From Candidatus Aminicenantes bacterium UBA1061 (GTDB taxonomy: Bacteria; Acidobacteriota; Aminicenantia; Aminicenantales; Saccharicenantaceae), in contig DCDG01000022.1 of the NCBI GenBank assembly GCA_002316315.1, positions 124,001 through 188,000 of the forward strand: a DNA stretch of 64,000 nucleotides, in the 5' to 3' direction. Shown here piece after piece: positions 35,213 to 43,859 of this stretch. Made by a program: the position numbers and the translations under genes. The notes under the pieces are model-generated. The model searched no databases. It was not told the origin of the DNA and saw nothing but the letters and a program-made list of their open reading frames with translations. Position 1 is the first letter of the stretch; every line of letters begins with the position of its first letter.

Positions 35213-35674
35213 TTACCGCCCGGCAAACAGCAACTTTAACTGCCGATTCTCCGGTTTTTCTTCTTCAAAAAGAGCCTGCATTTCTTTGAGCGGGCTCTGG
35301 TTCTGGAAAAGCAGTATCTCTGACTGACTAAGTTGCTGTTCGGCCGGCTGCATGAGAAACAGAACGCCTACCAGCAGGGTAGCCATAATGAGAAAGACAG
35401 GGATAGCCCTGGCATACAATCTTTCGACAGCTGCCCAGATGGAGGGCTTCGGTTCGGACGACAATTTGGCTAATAACCTCTCACTAAAATAGGGTAGCGG
35501 CTCGGACGCAATCTTAAACTCCGCCGACAGGCTTCTTAGCTTCCGATATTCCAAAGCTAAACGGGCGCAGGTAGGACATCTCTGAATATGATTTTCGAGC
35601 CAGGCTGATTCTTTAGCCCCCAGCCGATTATCAAGCTGTTTTGAGATTAATTTTTCAGCTTTACGGCAATTCAT
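35213..35674 (-). CDS. Membrane anti-sigma factor with zinc-finger (ZAS) domain
   Basis: A 153-residue single-pass protein. The cytoplasmic zinc-binding anti-sigma motif is C3 with H29-x3-C33-x2-C36 (HIQRCPTC). The membrane segment is at about 91-110 (AIPVFLIMATLLVGVLFLM) and the periplasmic tail is short and charged. It overlaps the sigma factor gene by four bases, so it very probably binds and holds that factor until an envelope signal triggers release. Confidence 0.85.
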   Translation of the reverse strand: MNCRKAEKLISKQLDNRLGAKESAWLENHIQRCPTCARLALEYRKLRSLSAEFKIASEPLPYFSERLLAKLSSEPKPSIWAAVERLYARAIPVFLIMATLLVGVLFLMQPAEQQLSQSEILLFQNQSPLKEMQALFEEEKPENRQLKLLFAGR

Positions 35675-36270
35675 CTTTTTCCTCCTTCCTGGTCCAGAGC
35701 CTGAACCAGTTTTTTTCTTAAAAGCCTTCTTGCCCGATGCAGCCTGGAATCAACCGTTCCGGCTGATAGCTTCAACATCCTGCCAATCTCCTCATAACTT
35801 AAGCCCTGAATATCTCTCAGAGATAATATTAGACGATATTTCTCTGGCATTTCTTCCATCTTCTCTCTTATTAGACGTTTGCGACGCTCCTCCTCTTGAC
35901 TTTCTGCCAGACGCTCAGAGATTTCTTTTTCCTCTGCGCGTATTTCAGGAATTTCATCCAGGCACAGATCATCTTTTTCCTTTTTATGTCTCCTTAAATA
36001 ATCCCGGATATGGTTAATTGCTATCTGATAGAGCCAGGTACCAAATTCCGATTGATAGCGGAATCGAGGCAAGGCTTGATAAGCTTTTATAAAAATTTCC
36101 TGAGCCAGATCATCGGCTGTTTCATGATTATGAACGATATTAATCGCCAGGCCGAAAACTTTATTCTGATATTTCCTGACCAGCACTGAAAATGCTTCTT
36201 TGTCTCCTTGCTGGGCCAGCTTAACGATCTCGTTTTCTTCCATCGCTTGATTATCTTTGGTTGATATCAT
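35671..36270 (-). CDS. ECF-type RNA polymerase sigma factor (RpoE/SigW-like)
   Basis: A 199-residue sigma70-family protein with only regions 2 and 4. Region 2 is at about 15-100 (YQNKVFGLAINIVHNHETAD, then DDLAQEIFIKAYQALPRF and FGTWLYQIAINHIRDYLRR). Region 4 is at about 135-190 (LSLRDIQGLSYEEIGRMLKL, GTVDSRLHRARRLLRKKL). The linker is acidic. It leads an operon with its anti-sigma factor and a MacAB-TolC exporter. The first ATG, with AAGGAAAG upstream, is kept, but ATG 36243 is also possible. Confidence 0.92.
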   Translation of the reverse strand: MISTKDNQAMEENEIVKLAQQGDKEAFSVLVRKYQNKVFGLAINIVHNHETADDLAQEIFIKAYQALPRFRYQSEFGTWLYQIAINHIRDYLRRHKKEKDDLCLDEIPEIRAEEKEISERLAESQEEERRKRLIREKMEEMPEKYRLILSLRDIQGLSYEEIGRMLKLSAGTVDSRLHRARRLLRKKLVQALDQEGGKR

Positions 36271-36340
36271 TTGGACGAAACTTTCCTTCTTTCTTTCATG
36301 AAGATGGATAACTATTTAAAACTCTTCTCTTCTTCCGTAG

Positions 36341-36379
36341 TTGCCGGAGGCGATAATTTTTTTTGCTCCACCCCGGCAA
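36341..36379. repeat. Inverted repeat between the ECF sigma operon and apgM
   Basis: TTGCCGG (36341-36347) and CCGGCAA (36373-36379) can pair, with inner GGAG/CTCC pairing possible around a T-rich loop. It lies about 70 bases upstream of the sigma factor start and about 60 bases upstream of the apgM -35. It may be a regulatory hairpin in the sigma factor leader or an operator. No T run follows on the plus strand. Confidence 0.35.
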
Positions 36380-36441
36380 TTTGCCATTTTTACATTTATA
36401 TATATATTTATAAATTACGCCTAATTATAGCTTAATTCTGG

Positions 36442-36470
36442 TTGATTCTAAAGGATGGCAAGGTTATAAT
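36442..36470 (+). promoter_or_regulatory. Predicted leaderless promoter of apgM
   Basis: TTGATT (36442-36447) and perfect TATAAT (36465-36470) have a 17-base spacer. Six bases separate the -10 from the ATG at 36477. An AAGGA and a CAAGG lie inside the spacer, but they would not be transcribed, so they cannot act as Shine-Dalgarno sites if this promoter is used. Confidence 0.7.
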
Positions 36471-36476
36471 AGATGC

Positions 36477-37682
36477 ATGGAATGGGAAAAAATTGCTGAA
36501 GAGTTAACTCAACCAACGGATTCAAAAATTATTCTCCTGGTCATGGATGGCCTGGGCGGTTTGCCAGTCAATGGTTTAACCGAACTGGAAACGGCCAGGC
36601 GGCCAAATCTTAATGAAGCGGCCAGAAGGGGAATATGCGGAGTAACGGATCCGGTATTTATGGGTATCACTCCTGGTTCCGGACCAGCTCATCTGGCTCT
36701 TTTTGGCTATGATCCCCTTAAATATCAATTAGGTCGCGGAATTCTTGAAGCTATGGGGACCGGGGTTGAGGTGGGCCGGGATGATGTGGTAGCCAGGGGC
36801 AATTTTGCCACCCTGAAAGATGGGCTGGTAGTTGACCGCCGGGCAGGCCGGTTAGCCACCTCAGAAAACAGCCAGCTCTGTGCCCTGATAAATGAGACAA
36901 TAAAGGAGATCAGGGGAGTTAAGGTATCAGTTTTCCCTGGCAAGGAACACCGGTTTGTCTTTAAGCTGTCGGGGCCTGGTTTATCTGAAGCCATAACTGA
37001 TTGTGACCCTCAAAAAGAAGGTCAACCTCCCCTAAAAGCCGTGGCTCTAGAACCCGAAGCTGAATTGACAGCCAGCCTGGTTAATGAATTTATAACCAGG
37101 TTAAGTGATCTTTTGAAAGACCAGCCAAAAGCTAATTATGCCTTACTTCGTGGCTTTGCTAAATTCCCTTCTCATCTCCCACCCATGCCCAGCCTTTACA
37201 AGGTAAAACCAGCCTCCATCGCCAACTATCCCATGTATAGAGGGCTTACCAGGCTGCTCGGCATGGAAGTGCTCGAGGTCGGGCCAGATACCGCTGAGAT
37301 TTTTGATGTCCTTGAAAAGCATTATGCAGATTATAATTTCTTTTATCTCCACTTTAAAAAAACTGACTCGGCTGGAGAAGATGGCCGCTTTGAGGATAAG
37401 GTTAAGGCCATTGAAGAGATAGACCAGTTTATCCCCCGTTTATGGACTCTCAAACCTGATGTTCTGGTTATAACCTCAGACCATTCGACGCCCTCCACCC
37501 TGAAGTCTCACTCCTGGCACCCTAATCCATTTGTTCTGATTTCGCCTCGGGCTGAAGGCGATGATGTCGCTGAATTCAGTCAGAAGGCCTGCACTAAGGG
37601 GGCTCTCGGGCGGTTCCAGTCAATTTATGCCATGCCTCTGATGTTGGCCTATGCCCTGAAGCTTAAGAAATTCGGGGCGTAA
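36477..37682 (+). CDS. apgM: 2,3-bisphosphoglycerate-independent phosphoglycerate mutase, archaeal type
   Basis: A 401-residue member of the alkaline-phosphatase superfamily, converting 3- and 2-phosphoglycerate in glycolysis/gluconeogenesis. Metal site motifs are VMDGLGG near residue 25, the catalytic serine region MGITPGSGPAHLALFGYDP, LHFKKTDSAGEDG, and ITSDHSTPSTLKSHSWHPNP at the end. This is the aPGAM (ApgM) family rather than the bacterial GpmI or GpmA. It heads a plus-strand stretch but the next gene has its own promoter. Confidence 0.92.
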   Translation: MEWEKIAEELTQPTDSKIILLVMDGLGGLPVNGLTELETARRPNLNEAARRGICGVTDPVFMGITPGSGPAHLALFGYDPLKYQLGRGILEAMGTGVEVGRDDVVARGNFATLKDGLVVDRRAGRLATSENSQLCALINETIKEIRGVKVSVFPGKEHRFVFKLSGPGLSEAITDCDPQKEGQPPLKAVALEPEAELTASLVNEFITRLSDLLKDQPKANYALLRGFAKFPSHLPPMPSLYKVKPASIANYPMYRGLTRLLGMEVLEVGPDTAEIFDVLEKHYADYNFFYLHFKKTDSAGEDGRFEDKVKAIEEIDQFIPRLWTLKPDVLVITSDHSTPSTLKSHSWHPNPFVLISPRAEGDDVAEFSQKACTKGALGRFQSIYAMPLMLAYALKLKKFGA

Positions 37683-37714
37683 CTTCTATCATAATCTGTG
37701 ATTAATCTTGCACG

Positions 37715-37744
37715 TTGCTATTTGGCCCCATAAAAAGATAAAAT
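37715..37744 (+). promoter_or_regulatory. Predicted leaderless promoter of the murein amidase unit
   Basis: TTGCTA (37715-37720) and TAAAAT (37739-37744) with an 18-base spacer, then seven bases to the ATG at 37752. No Shine-Dalgarno is present. The -35 is a moderate match, so this is weaker than the carD and apgM cases. Confidence 0.5.
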
Positions 37745-37751
37745 TTGACTG

Positions 37752-38996
37752 ATGGATGACCGGCTTGGCTTTGCGGTGTTACTAATCTTGATGTTAGTAA
37801 CACTGGCGATGGCCAGTAGTGTTCAGACTCAACCGCCTGCTGAAATCAGCGGATTGCGTCACCACCAGCATGCAGATTTCTTCCGGTTGGTGCTGGAAGT
37901 AACCAGAGTTCGCGAATATTCTTCTGCTGAACTCAGCCAGCCCGACAGGCTTTATCTGGATATTTATCAGGCTCGCCTGAATTCTTCGCTTCAGGGGAAA
38001 ACCTTTGAGTTTAATTCCCCCTGTGTCCGCCAGCTCCGTCTTGCCCAGAGAAATCCAACTACAGTTCGGGTTACTTTTGAACTTCAGCCCGGAACCAAGG
38101 AAAAGGAAAAAATCTATTATCTGAAAAATCCTGACCGCCTGGTCATTGATATCTACCACCGGCAATCTCTATCGGCCGCTGGCCAGCCTGTTGGACCGGA
38201 AGGGCCTCAGTCCGGCGGAGGCAGCCTTCTGACAGATAAGGCTTCCATAAACCAGCCACCTAAAGCCGCTATCCCCACTACTTCCGGCTATTCTCTTGTT
38301 CGCCAGCTCGGCCTGGGGGTGAAAAAAATCGCTCTTGATCCAGGGCATGGAGGCACCGACCCAGGCTGTCTGAGTCAAGGTGGCTTAAAAGAAAAGGATG
38401 TGGCTCTTGATCTGGCCAAAAGATTAAAATCCATCCTGGAAACTCAGGGCGGGTTTGAAGTCTTTCTGACCAGAGAAACCGACATATCGTTGCCTCTCGA
38501 AAAAAGAACGAAACTGGCCAATGAGAAGCAAGCTGACCTTTTTATTTCAATTCACCTCAATGCCAGCCCGAGGAAAACCAGAACCGGAGTTGAAACCTTC
38601 TATCTAAATTTCAGTCCGGATCCTGCAGTGAATGAACTGGCCGCCAGAGAGAATGCTTCTTCCAGCAAAAATATCCGGGAAATGAAACAGATTGTGGATA
38701 AAATAGTCAAAAATACGAGATTTGAGGAATCGAGAGCTCTGGCTGAAAAGATTCATCGCCAGCTTCTTGGCCACCTTAAACAGCATTTTGGCCCGCGGGA
38801 TGACCTCGGAGTAAAAGGAGGTCCTTTCTGGGTACTTATCGGCAGCGAGATGCCAGCTGTCCTGGTAGAAGTCTCTCACCTCTCTAATGCTAAGGAGGAA
38901 GAAGCTCTAAAGACCGATCTTTATCGAGAAGCTATAGCCACCGGTCTTTTCCGTGGTATTATAGAATACGTAAAATCCTTAGGAAAAGGATCCTGA
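37752..38996 (+). CDS. N-acetylmuramoyl-L-alanine amidase with AMIN domain (AmiC-like)
   Basis: A 414-residue exported murein hydrolase. A hydrophobic signal at 5-22 precedes an AMIN domain (about 30-140) that targets amidases to the envelope. The catalytic Amidase_3 domain (about 193-410) has zinc ligands in LDPGHGGTDPG (H199), the glutamate in RETD context, SIHLNA, and the general base region VEVSHLSNAKEEEAL. It cleaves the amide between N-acetylmuramic acid and the stem peptide, for daughter-cell separation. The DUF362 gene starts two bases after it. Confidence 0.92.
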   Translation: MDDRLGFAVLLILMLVTLAMASSVQTQPPAEISGLRHHQHADFFRLVLEVTRVREYSSAELSQPDRLYLDIYQARLNSSLQGKTFEFNSPCVRQLRLAQRNPTTVRVTFELQPGTKEKEKIYYLKNPDRLVIDIYHRQSLSAAGQPVGPEGPQSGGGSLLTDKASINQPPKAAIPTTSGYSLVRQLGLGVKKIALDPGHGGTDPGCLSQGGLKEKDVALDLAKRLKSILETQGGFEVFLTRETDISLPLEKRTKLANEKQADLFISIHLNASPRKTRTGVETFYLNFSPDPAVNELAARENASSSKNIREMKQIVDKIVKNTRFEESRALAEKIHRQLLGHLKQHFGPRDDLGVKGGPFWVLIGSEMPAVLVEVSHLSNAKEEEALKTDLYREAIATGLFRGIIEYVKSLGKGS

Positions 38997-38998
38997 AA

Positions 38999-39883
38999 TT
39001 GGAACGCAGAGAATTTATTAAAGGACTGGTCATTGGCAGTGTGGCCATCGGATTTTCTCCCTCGCTTTTCTCCCAGTCAGGGTATCCAGACCTGGTAGTG
39101 GTAACCGGCGAATCTCCAGAGAAGATAACCAGAGAAGCTGTTGAGCTTCTTGGTGGTATAAGGCGCTTCATTAGCCGTGGCGATAAGGTCATTATTAAAC
39201 CTAATATTGGCTGGGACCGGACGCCGGACATGGCAGCCTGCACCAATCCTGAAATTGTCAAAACAGTCGTGTCCATGGCTCTGGAAGCTGGTGCTAAGGA
39301 AGTCATTGTCATGGATCACACCATCAACCAGGCTAAGCGCTGTTATATCCGGTCAGGTATTCAGGCTGCTGCCCAATCAGCCGGGGCCAAAGTACTTCTG
39401 ACTGAAGATCAGCGCCTGAGAAAAGTGAATCTAAAAGGTGAGTGGCTCAAGGAGTGGGAAGTTTTTGTTGATTTTCTTGAAGCAGATAAGATCATTAACA
39501 TGCCAGCCACCAAGGTCCACAGCCTATCTAAGGTCACCCTCGGCATGAAAAACTGGTTGGGTGCGATCGGCGGCAGCCGCAATCAGCTCCACCAAAAAAT
39601 TGATCAGGCTATAGTTGATCTATCAGCTTTCTTTAAACCCACTCTGACCATTCTGGATAGTTACCGTATTCTCTGGAGAAATGGGCCTCAAGGAGGAAGA
39701 ATATCCGATACGAAATTAATGAAGACAGTCGTAGCCGGGACTGATCCGGTGGCAACAGACGCTTATGGCGCTACCTTTTTTGATTTTAAACCACAGGAAT
39801 TGCTTTTTCTGCAATTAGCTTCAGCCCGGGGCCTGGGGAAACTGGAACTGGAGAAAGTCAGAATTGAAAAGAAAACAGTCTAA
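38999..39883 (+). CDS. DUF362 domain protein with Tat-like signal
   Basis: A 294-residue protein. The start is TTG (38999-39001) eight bases after AAGGA, giving MERREFIKGLVIGSVAIGF, a twin-arginine-like leader. The DUF362 domain fills the rest (SRGDKVIIKPNIGWDRTPDM, INMPATKVHSLSKVTLGMKN, VAGTDPVATDAYGATFF). It has no own cluster-binding cysteine motif. It overlaps the next gene, a membrane polyferredoxin, by 20 bases. DUF362 proteins are often found with ferredoxin-type redox proteins; the reaction is unknown, so I assign only a probable exported redox role. Confidence 0.8.
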   Translation: MERREFIKGLVIGSVAIGFSPSLFSQSGYPDLVVVTGESPEKITREAVELLGGIRRFISRGDKVIIKPNIGWDRTPDMAACTNPEIVKTVVSMALEAGAKEVIVMDHTINQAKRCYIRSGIQAAAQSAGAKVLLTEDQRLRKVNLKGEWLKEWEVFVDFLEADKIINMPATKVHSLSKVTLGMKNWLGAIGGSRNQLHQKIDQAIVDLSAFFKPTLTILDSYRILWRNGPQGGRISDTKLMKTVVAGTDPVATDAYGATFFDFKPQELLFLQLASARGLGKLELEKVRIEKKTV

Positions 39884-41432
39884 AAAATATTTGGCGCTGC
39901 AAAAACTAAGGATCATTTCTCAGTTAGCCTTTTTTGTCCTTTTTTTTATCTTGTTTATGAAGACGCACTATGGTGGGGCAGACTACCTGACCATAACTGT
40001 TGAACGCTATTTTCATTTTGATCCCCTCCTGGCCCTGACTACAACTATTGGTGCCCGCCTGTTTTTCGCCGCTTTCTGGCTATCACTGATAACTCTGACC
40101 TTCACCCTGATTTTTGGCCGGGCAGTTTGCGGCTGGATTTGCCCTTTTGGGGCTATCCATCAATTTTTCTCCTTTATCTTCAAAAAAACACGCTGGCTGA
40201 AGCCAAAAAGAGATGACCGCCTGAGCCTGGCACCAAAATATATAATTTTAATCATTATCCTGGTTGCTTCTATTTTTGCTGTCAATCTGGCCGGTTATCT
40301 TGATCCATTATCTTTTCTTTACCGGTCATTTGCCGTCTATATCACGCCTCTCCTGAATATGGCCTTCTCCCAGTCTGCTAGTCTTGCTTATGGTTTGGGC
40401 CTTGAATCATTTGGCCAGACTCTGGGACAGACCCTCGGCAACCTGGCTCTCAATAGTTTTTTCCAGAACGCTTTGGTCATCGGCCTGCTATTTTTTGCAG
40501 TCATCGCTCTTAATGCCTGGAAAGAAAGATTCTGGTGCCGCTATTTATGTCCGGCTGGAGCTCTTCTCGGATTATTCTCCAGATTTAACCTGTTCAAGTT
40601 GAGCATTGATCCTGAAAAATGCACAAACTGCCATCTATGCTCTATTCAGTGTCAGACAAATGCTCGACCGTATCCTGCTGACGAGTGGAGAAGTTCTGAA
40701 TGTATCTATTGTGAGACCTGTGCAGCCATTTGCCCGACCGCCGCCATCACTTTTCCTTTAAGATGGAAGCCTGAAAAAATCCAGGGAGTGAATCTCAGCC
40801 GACGGAAAATATTGCTGACCTCTCTGACAACTCTCCTGGTTGCTCCGATTTTTAAAATTACTCCTCATCGCCAGAGAGCTTATCCGGCTTTAATCAGACC
40901 GCCTGGTGCCCAGCCAGAAGAAAAATTTCTTAATAAATGCATTAAGTGCGGAGAATGCCTGAAAGTTTGCCCAACAAACGGGCTTCAGCCAGCCTTAACT
41001 GAAGCCGGACCTGAAGGGATCTGGACACCGGTTCTGGTACCACGTATTGGTTACTGTGAATATTACTGCTCACTTTGCAGCCAGGTGTGCCCAACAGGCG
41101 CCATCAGAGAATTGACCATAGAAGAAAAAACGACGGTCAAAATCGGCACAGCTTTTGTCGACAAAAATCGTTGTTTACCCTATGCCCAGGGACGGCAGTG
41201 TCTTGTCTGTGAGGAGCACTGCCCGGTCTCACCGAAAGCTATCCAGACGATTACAGTTGAAACCCTGACGCCTGGAGGGCAAGTCACTACCAATCTGGCT
41301 CCTTTTGTTAATGCCAATGACTGCATCGGCTGTGGCATCTGTGAGAACAAATGTGTGGTCGCTGATAAACCAGCAATAAGAGTCAGCAGCATCGGTGAAC
41401 AGAGAACAAAAAAAACCGGGTTCATCCTTTAA
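39864..41432 (+). CDS. Membrane polyferredoxin: NapH-like part fused to a NapG/MauM-like part
   Basis: A 522-residue protein. Residues 1-230 are NapH-like with about five membrane segments and two CxxxCP motifs (C89-C93, C225-C229). Two 4Fe-4S motifs follow (C253, C256, C259, C263; C280, C283, C286, C290). Residues 311-333 (LSRRKILLTSLTTLLVAPIF) form a second RR-plus-hydrophobic segment, and then come four further cysteine clusters (C359-C369, C398-C409, C437-C453, C487-C497), as in NapG/MauM. This looks like a natural fusion of two proteins normally encoded separately. Expected role: passing electrons between the quinone pool and a periplasmic acceptor, perhaps the DUF362 partner. Confidence 0.82.
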   Translation: MKRKQSKKYLALQKLRIISQLAFFVLFFILFMKTHYGGADYLTITVERYFHFDPLLALTTTIGARLFFAAFWLSLITLTFTLIFGRAVCGWICPFGAIHQFFSFIFKKTRWLKPKRDDRLSLAPKYIILIIILVASIFAVNLAGYLDPLSFLYRSFAVYITPLLNMAFSQSASLAYGLGLESFGQTLGQTLGNLALNSFFQNALVIGLLFFAVIALNAWKERFWCRYLCPAGALLGLFSRFNLFKLSIDPEKCTNCHLCSIQCQTNARPYPADEWRSSECIYCETCAAICPTAAITFPLRWKPEKIQGVNLSRRKILLTSLTTLLVAPIFKITPHRQRAYPALIRPPGAQPEEKFLNKCIKCGECLKVCPTNGLQPALTEAGPEGIWTPVLVPRIGYCEYYCSLCSQVCPTGAIRELTIEEKTTVKIGTAFVDKNRCLPYAQGRQCLVCEEHCPVSPKAIQTITVETLTPGGQVTTNLAPFVNANDCIGCGICENKCVVADKPAIRVSSIGEQRTKKTGFIL

Positions 41433-41538
41433 GCTAATCAACCTAGCGCTCACCAGCAGTGAGGCCCCCGATAAAAAGCCCGTCTATAATTTGCCAGAAG
41501 AGTAATTCACCTGATAATTTCTGTTGACCGCTTGTTTT

Positions 41539-42798
41539 TCAACCCTCAAATTTCTTCAGAAGGATAGAGGCGTTCGTCCCCCCGAACCCAAAAGAGTTGG
41601 TCAAAGCATAGATGACTTGCGCTGCCCTCGGCTTATTTGGAACATAATCCAGATCGCAGTCAGGATCGGAGAACTCATAGTTGATCGTTGGGGGCAAAAC
41701 CTGGCGATCTATTGTCAGGGCGGTGATGCCTGCTTCAACTCCTCCTGCCGCCCCTAACAGATGTCCTGTCATTGATTTAGTAGAACTTATAGCAACTCTT
41801 TTGGCTGCATCGCCAAAAAGCGACTTGATGGCCAGAGTTTCTACCCGGTCATTATAAGGAGTTGACGTCCCGTGAGCATTAATATATTGGATATCAGCTG
41901 GAGAAATCCCTGCTTCATCTATAGCCAGTTTCATCACCCGGGTAGCACCATCACCATCAGGCGAAGGAGCCGTCATATGATAAGCATCGCCGTTGAGGCC
42001 GTAACCTGTCACTTCGGCATAAATTTTTGCCCCTCTTCGAAGAGCTGAGTTTAGCTCTTCCAGCAAGACAACGCCAGCTCCCTCACTCATGACGAATCCA
42101 TCCCGCTGAGCATCAAAGGGGCGTGAGGCCTTCTCTGGCTCATTATTGCGTTCAGATAGGGCCTTCATACTGCTAAATCCGGCCAGGCTCAGGGGAGTAA
42201 TGGGAGCCTCAGCTCCGCCAGTAATCATCCGGTCAGCCAGGCCAAATTGAATCATTCTGAATGACTCACCAATTGCATGAGCCCCGGTGCTGCAGGCTGT
42301 CACATTAGACATATTCGGGCCCCGTGCCTTATAGCGAATTGAAATATGGGCAGCAGCTTCATTGATAATCGTCTGAATTATAAAATAGGGGGACACCCGG
42401 GAAGGGCCTTTTTCCAGCAAGACGCGGTGCGTTTCCTCAATGGAGCCCAACCCGCCAATGCCTGAACCGACATAAACGCCTGTGCCTTCACCTTCCAGCC
42501 TGGATAGGTCAATACCAGCATCTTTGATGGCCAGGTCAGCCGCGGCAATTGCATAGTGAACAAAAAGGTCCATTTTCCTGGCCTCTTTCTTATCTATGAA
42601 TTGCTGGACATCGAAGCCGGTGACCTCACCGGCAATTTTCACCGGAAAATCTGTGATGTCGAATTTGGTAATCGTCCGGATGCCTGAACGCCCGGCCAGC
42701 AGGGCTTCCCAGTTCACTTCGATCCCGACCCCAAGTGGAGTGACCAGGCCAATCCCCGTTATGACCACCCGTCTCTTATTATTATACAAAAGAGCCAT
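41539..42798 (-). CDS. fabF: 3-oxoacyl-ACP synthase II
   Basis: A 419-residue condensing enzyme of fatty-acid elongation. The catalytic cysteine is in VTACSTGAHAIGES and the two histidines in INAHGTSTPYND and KSMTGHLLGAAGG. The N-terminal RVVITGIGLVTPLGVG and C-terminal NSFGFGGTNASILL are typical. It is the last gene of the yceD-rpmF-plsX-fab operon, 44 bases after acpP, and no separate rnc follows it here. Confidence 0.95.
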   Translation of the reverse strand: MALLYNNKRRVVITGIGLVTPLGVGIEVNWEALLAGRSGIRTITKFDITDFPVKIAGEVTGFDVQQFIDKKEARKMDLFVHYAIAAADLAIKDAGIDLSRLEGEGTGVYVGSGIGGLGSIEETHRVLLEKGPSRVSPYFIIQTIINEAAAHISIRYKARGPNMSNVTACSTGAHAIGESFRMIQFGLADRMITGGAEAPITPLSLAGFSSMKALSERNNEPEKASRPFDAQRDGFVMSEGAGVVLLEELNSALRRGAKIYAEVTGYGLNGDAYHMTAPSPDGDGATRVMKLAIDEAGISPADIQYINAHGTSTPYNDRVETLAIKSLFGDAAKRVAISSTKSMTGHLLGAAGGVEAGITALTIDRQVLPPTINYEFSDPDCDLDYVPNKPRAAQVIYALTNSFGFGGTNASILLKKFEG

Positions 42799-42842
42799 AG
42801 GATTTTTTACAGGTTAAATCAGACTATAGTCCCGGGGTAAGA

Positions 42843-43091
42843 TTACTTACCCTTCTGGTGGTCAAGAATATAATCAATTGCCTTACCAACGGTGGTCAGC
42901 TTTTCAGCTTCATCATCAGGGATATCGAGCCCAAATTCATCTTCGAGAGCCATCACCAGCTCGACAGTATCAAGAGAATCAGCGCCTAAATCCTGGGTAA
43001 AAGAAGCATTTTCTGTAATCTGCTCTTCGCTGACATTCAATTTGTCAGCCACGATGGCTTTAACTTTCTTTAAAAGTTCTTCTCTGTCCAT
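42843..43091 (-). CDS. acpP: Acyl carrier protein
   Basis: An 82-residue acidic protein with the phosphopantetheine site GADSLDTVELVMALEDEF (S39). It carries growing acyl chains. Flanked by fabG and fabF in the usual order, with a GGAGG site ahead of the ATG. Confidence 0.96.
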   Translation of the reverse strand: MDREELLKKVKAIVADKLNVSEEQITENASFTQDLGADSLDTVELVMALEDEFGLDIPDDEAEKLTTVGKAIDYILDHQKGK

Positions 43092-43118
43092 AATACCTCC
43101 TATTTATTTAAAGGCTTA

Positions 43119-43859
43119 TTACATATACATGCCGCCGTTGACACTTATTACCTGACCGGTTATATAGGCTGCCTCGTCTGAACACAAAAATTTGACAGCC
43201 TTGGCTATTTCTTCAGGTAAACCGAACCGCTTCATCGGTATATTTTCGAGGAAAGCTTTTTTGACTTCCTCCGAAAGTTTCTCAGTCATAGCCGTGGCAA
43301 TATATCCTGGAGCTATACAATTGACGGTTATTCCCCTGGCCGCCACTTCTTTCGCCAGAGATTTGGAAAAACCGATCAAACCTGCTTTGGAAGCAGCATA
43401 ATTGGCCTGGCCAAAATTGCCCATTAACCCGACCACAGAAGAGATGCTGACGATCCGTCCGGCTCTGGCCGCCACCATGTGTTTAACCACTGAACGACAA
43501 AAATTAAAAGCTCCCTTAAGATTAACAGCCAGAACCAGGTCCCAGTCTTCTTCTTTCATTCGCAGGAGGAGGGAATCACGGGTCACACCGGCGTTGTTAA
43601 TCAGGTGGTCTATCCGACCAAAGTCTTTCATCACCAACTCGACCACGCCTTCCACTTGACGTAAATCAGTCACATCCGCCATGACAGGCAGGGCTTTTAT
43701 CCCCTGAGCTTCAAAACGCCCGGCTACTTCTTCGAGTTTTTCCTTCAGAATATCAACCAGAACAATCGTTGCTCCTTCCTGTCCAATCTCACGGGCAATA
43801 GCTTCCCCGATACCCTGAGAAGCTCCTGTTACTATTGAAACCTTCTGATTAAAAATCAT
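43119..43859 (-). CDS. fabG: 3-oxoacyl-ACP reductase
   Basis: A 246-residue short-chain dehydrogenase that reduces 3-oxoacyl-ACP with NADPH. The cofactor motif is TGASQGIGEAIARE, the NNAG follows near residue 90, the serine is in ISSVVGLMGNFGQANYAASK with the catalytic YxxxK, and the C-terminal GQVISVNGGMYM is typical. It overlaps plsX by four bases, directly joined because fabH and fabD, common between them, are absent. Confidence 0.95.
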   Translation of the reverse strand: MIFNQKVSIVTGASQGIGEAIAREIGQEGATIVLVDILKEKLEEVAGRFEAQGIKALPVMADVTDLRQVEGVVELVMKDFGRIDHLINNAGVTRDSLLLRMKEEDWDLVLAVNLKGAFNFCRSVVKHMVAARAGRIVSISSVVGLMGNFGQANYAASKAGLIGFSKSLAKEVAARGITVNCIAPGYIATAMTEKLSEEVKKAFLENIPMKRFGLPEEIAKAVKFLCSDEAAYITGQVISVNGGMYM

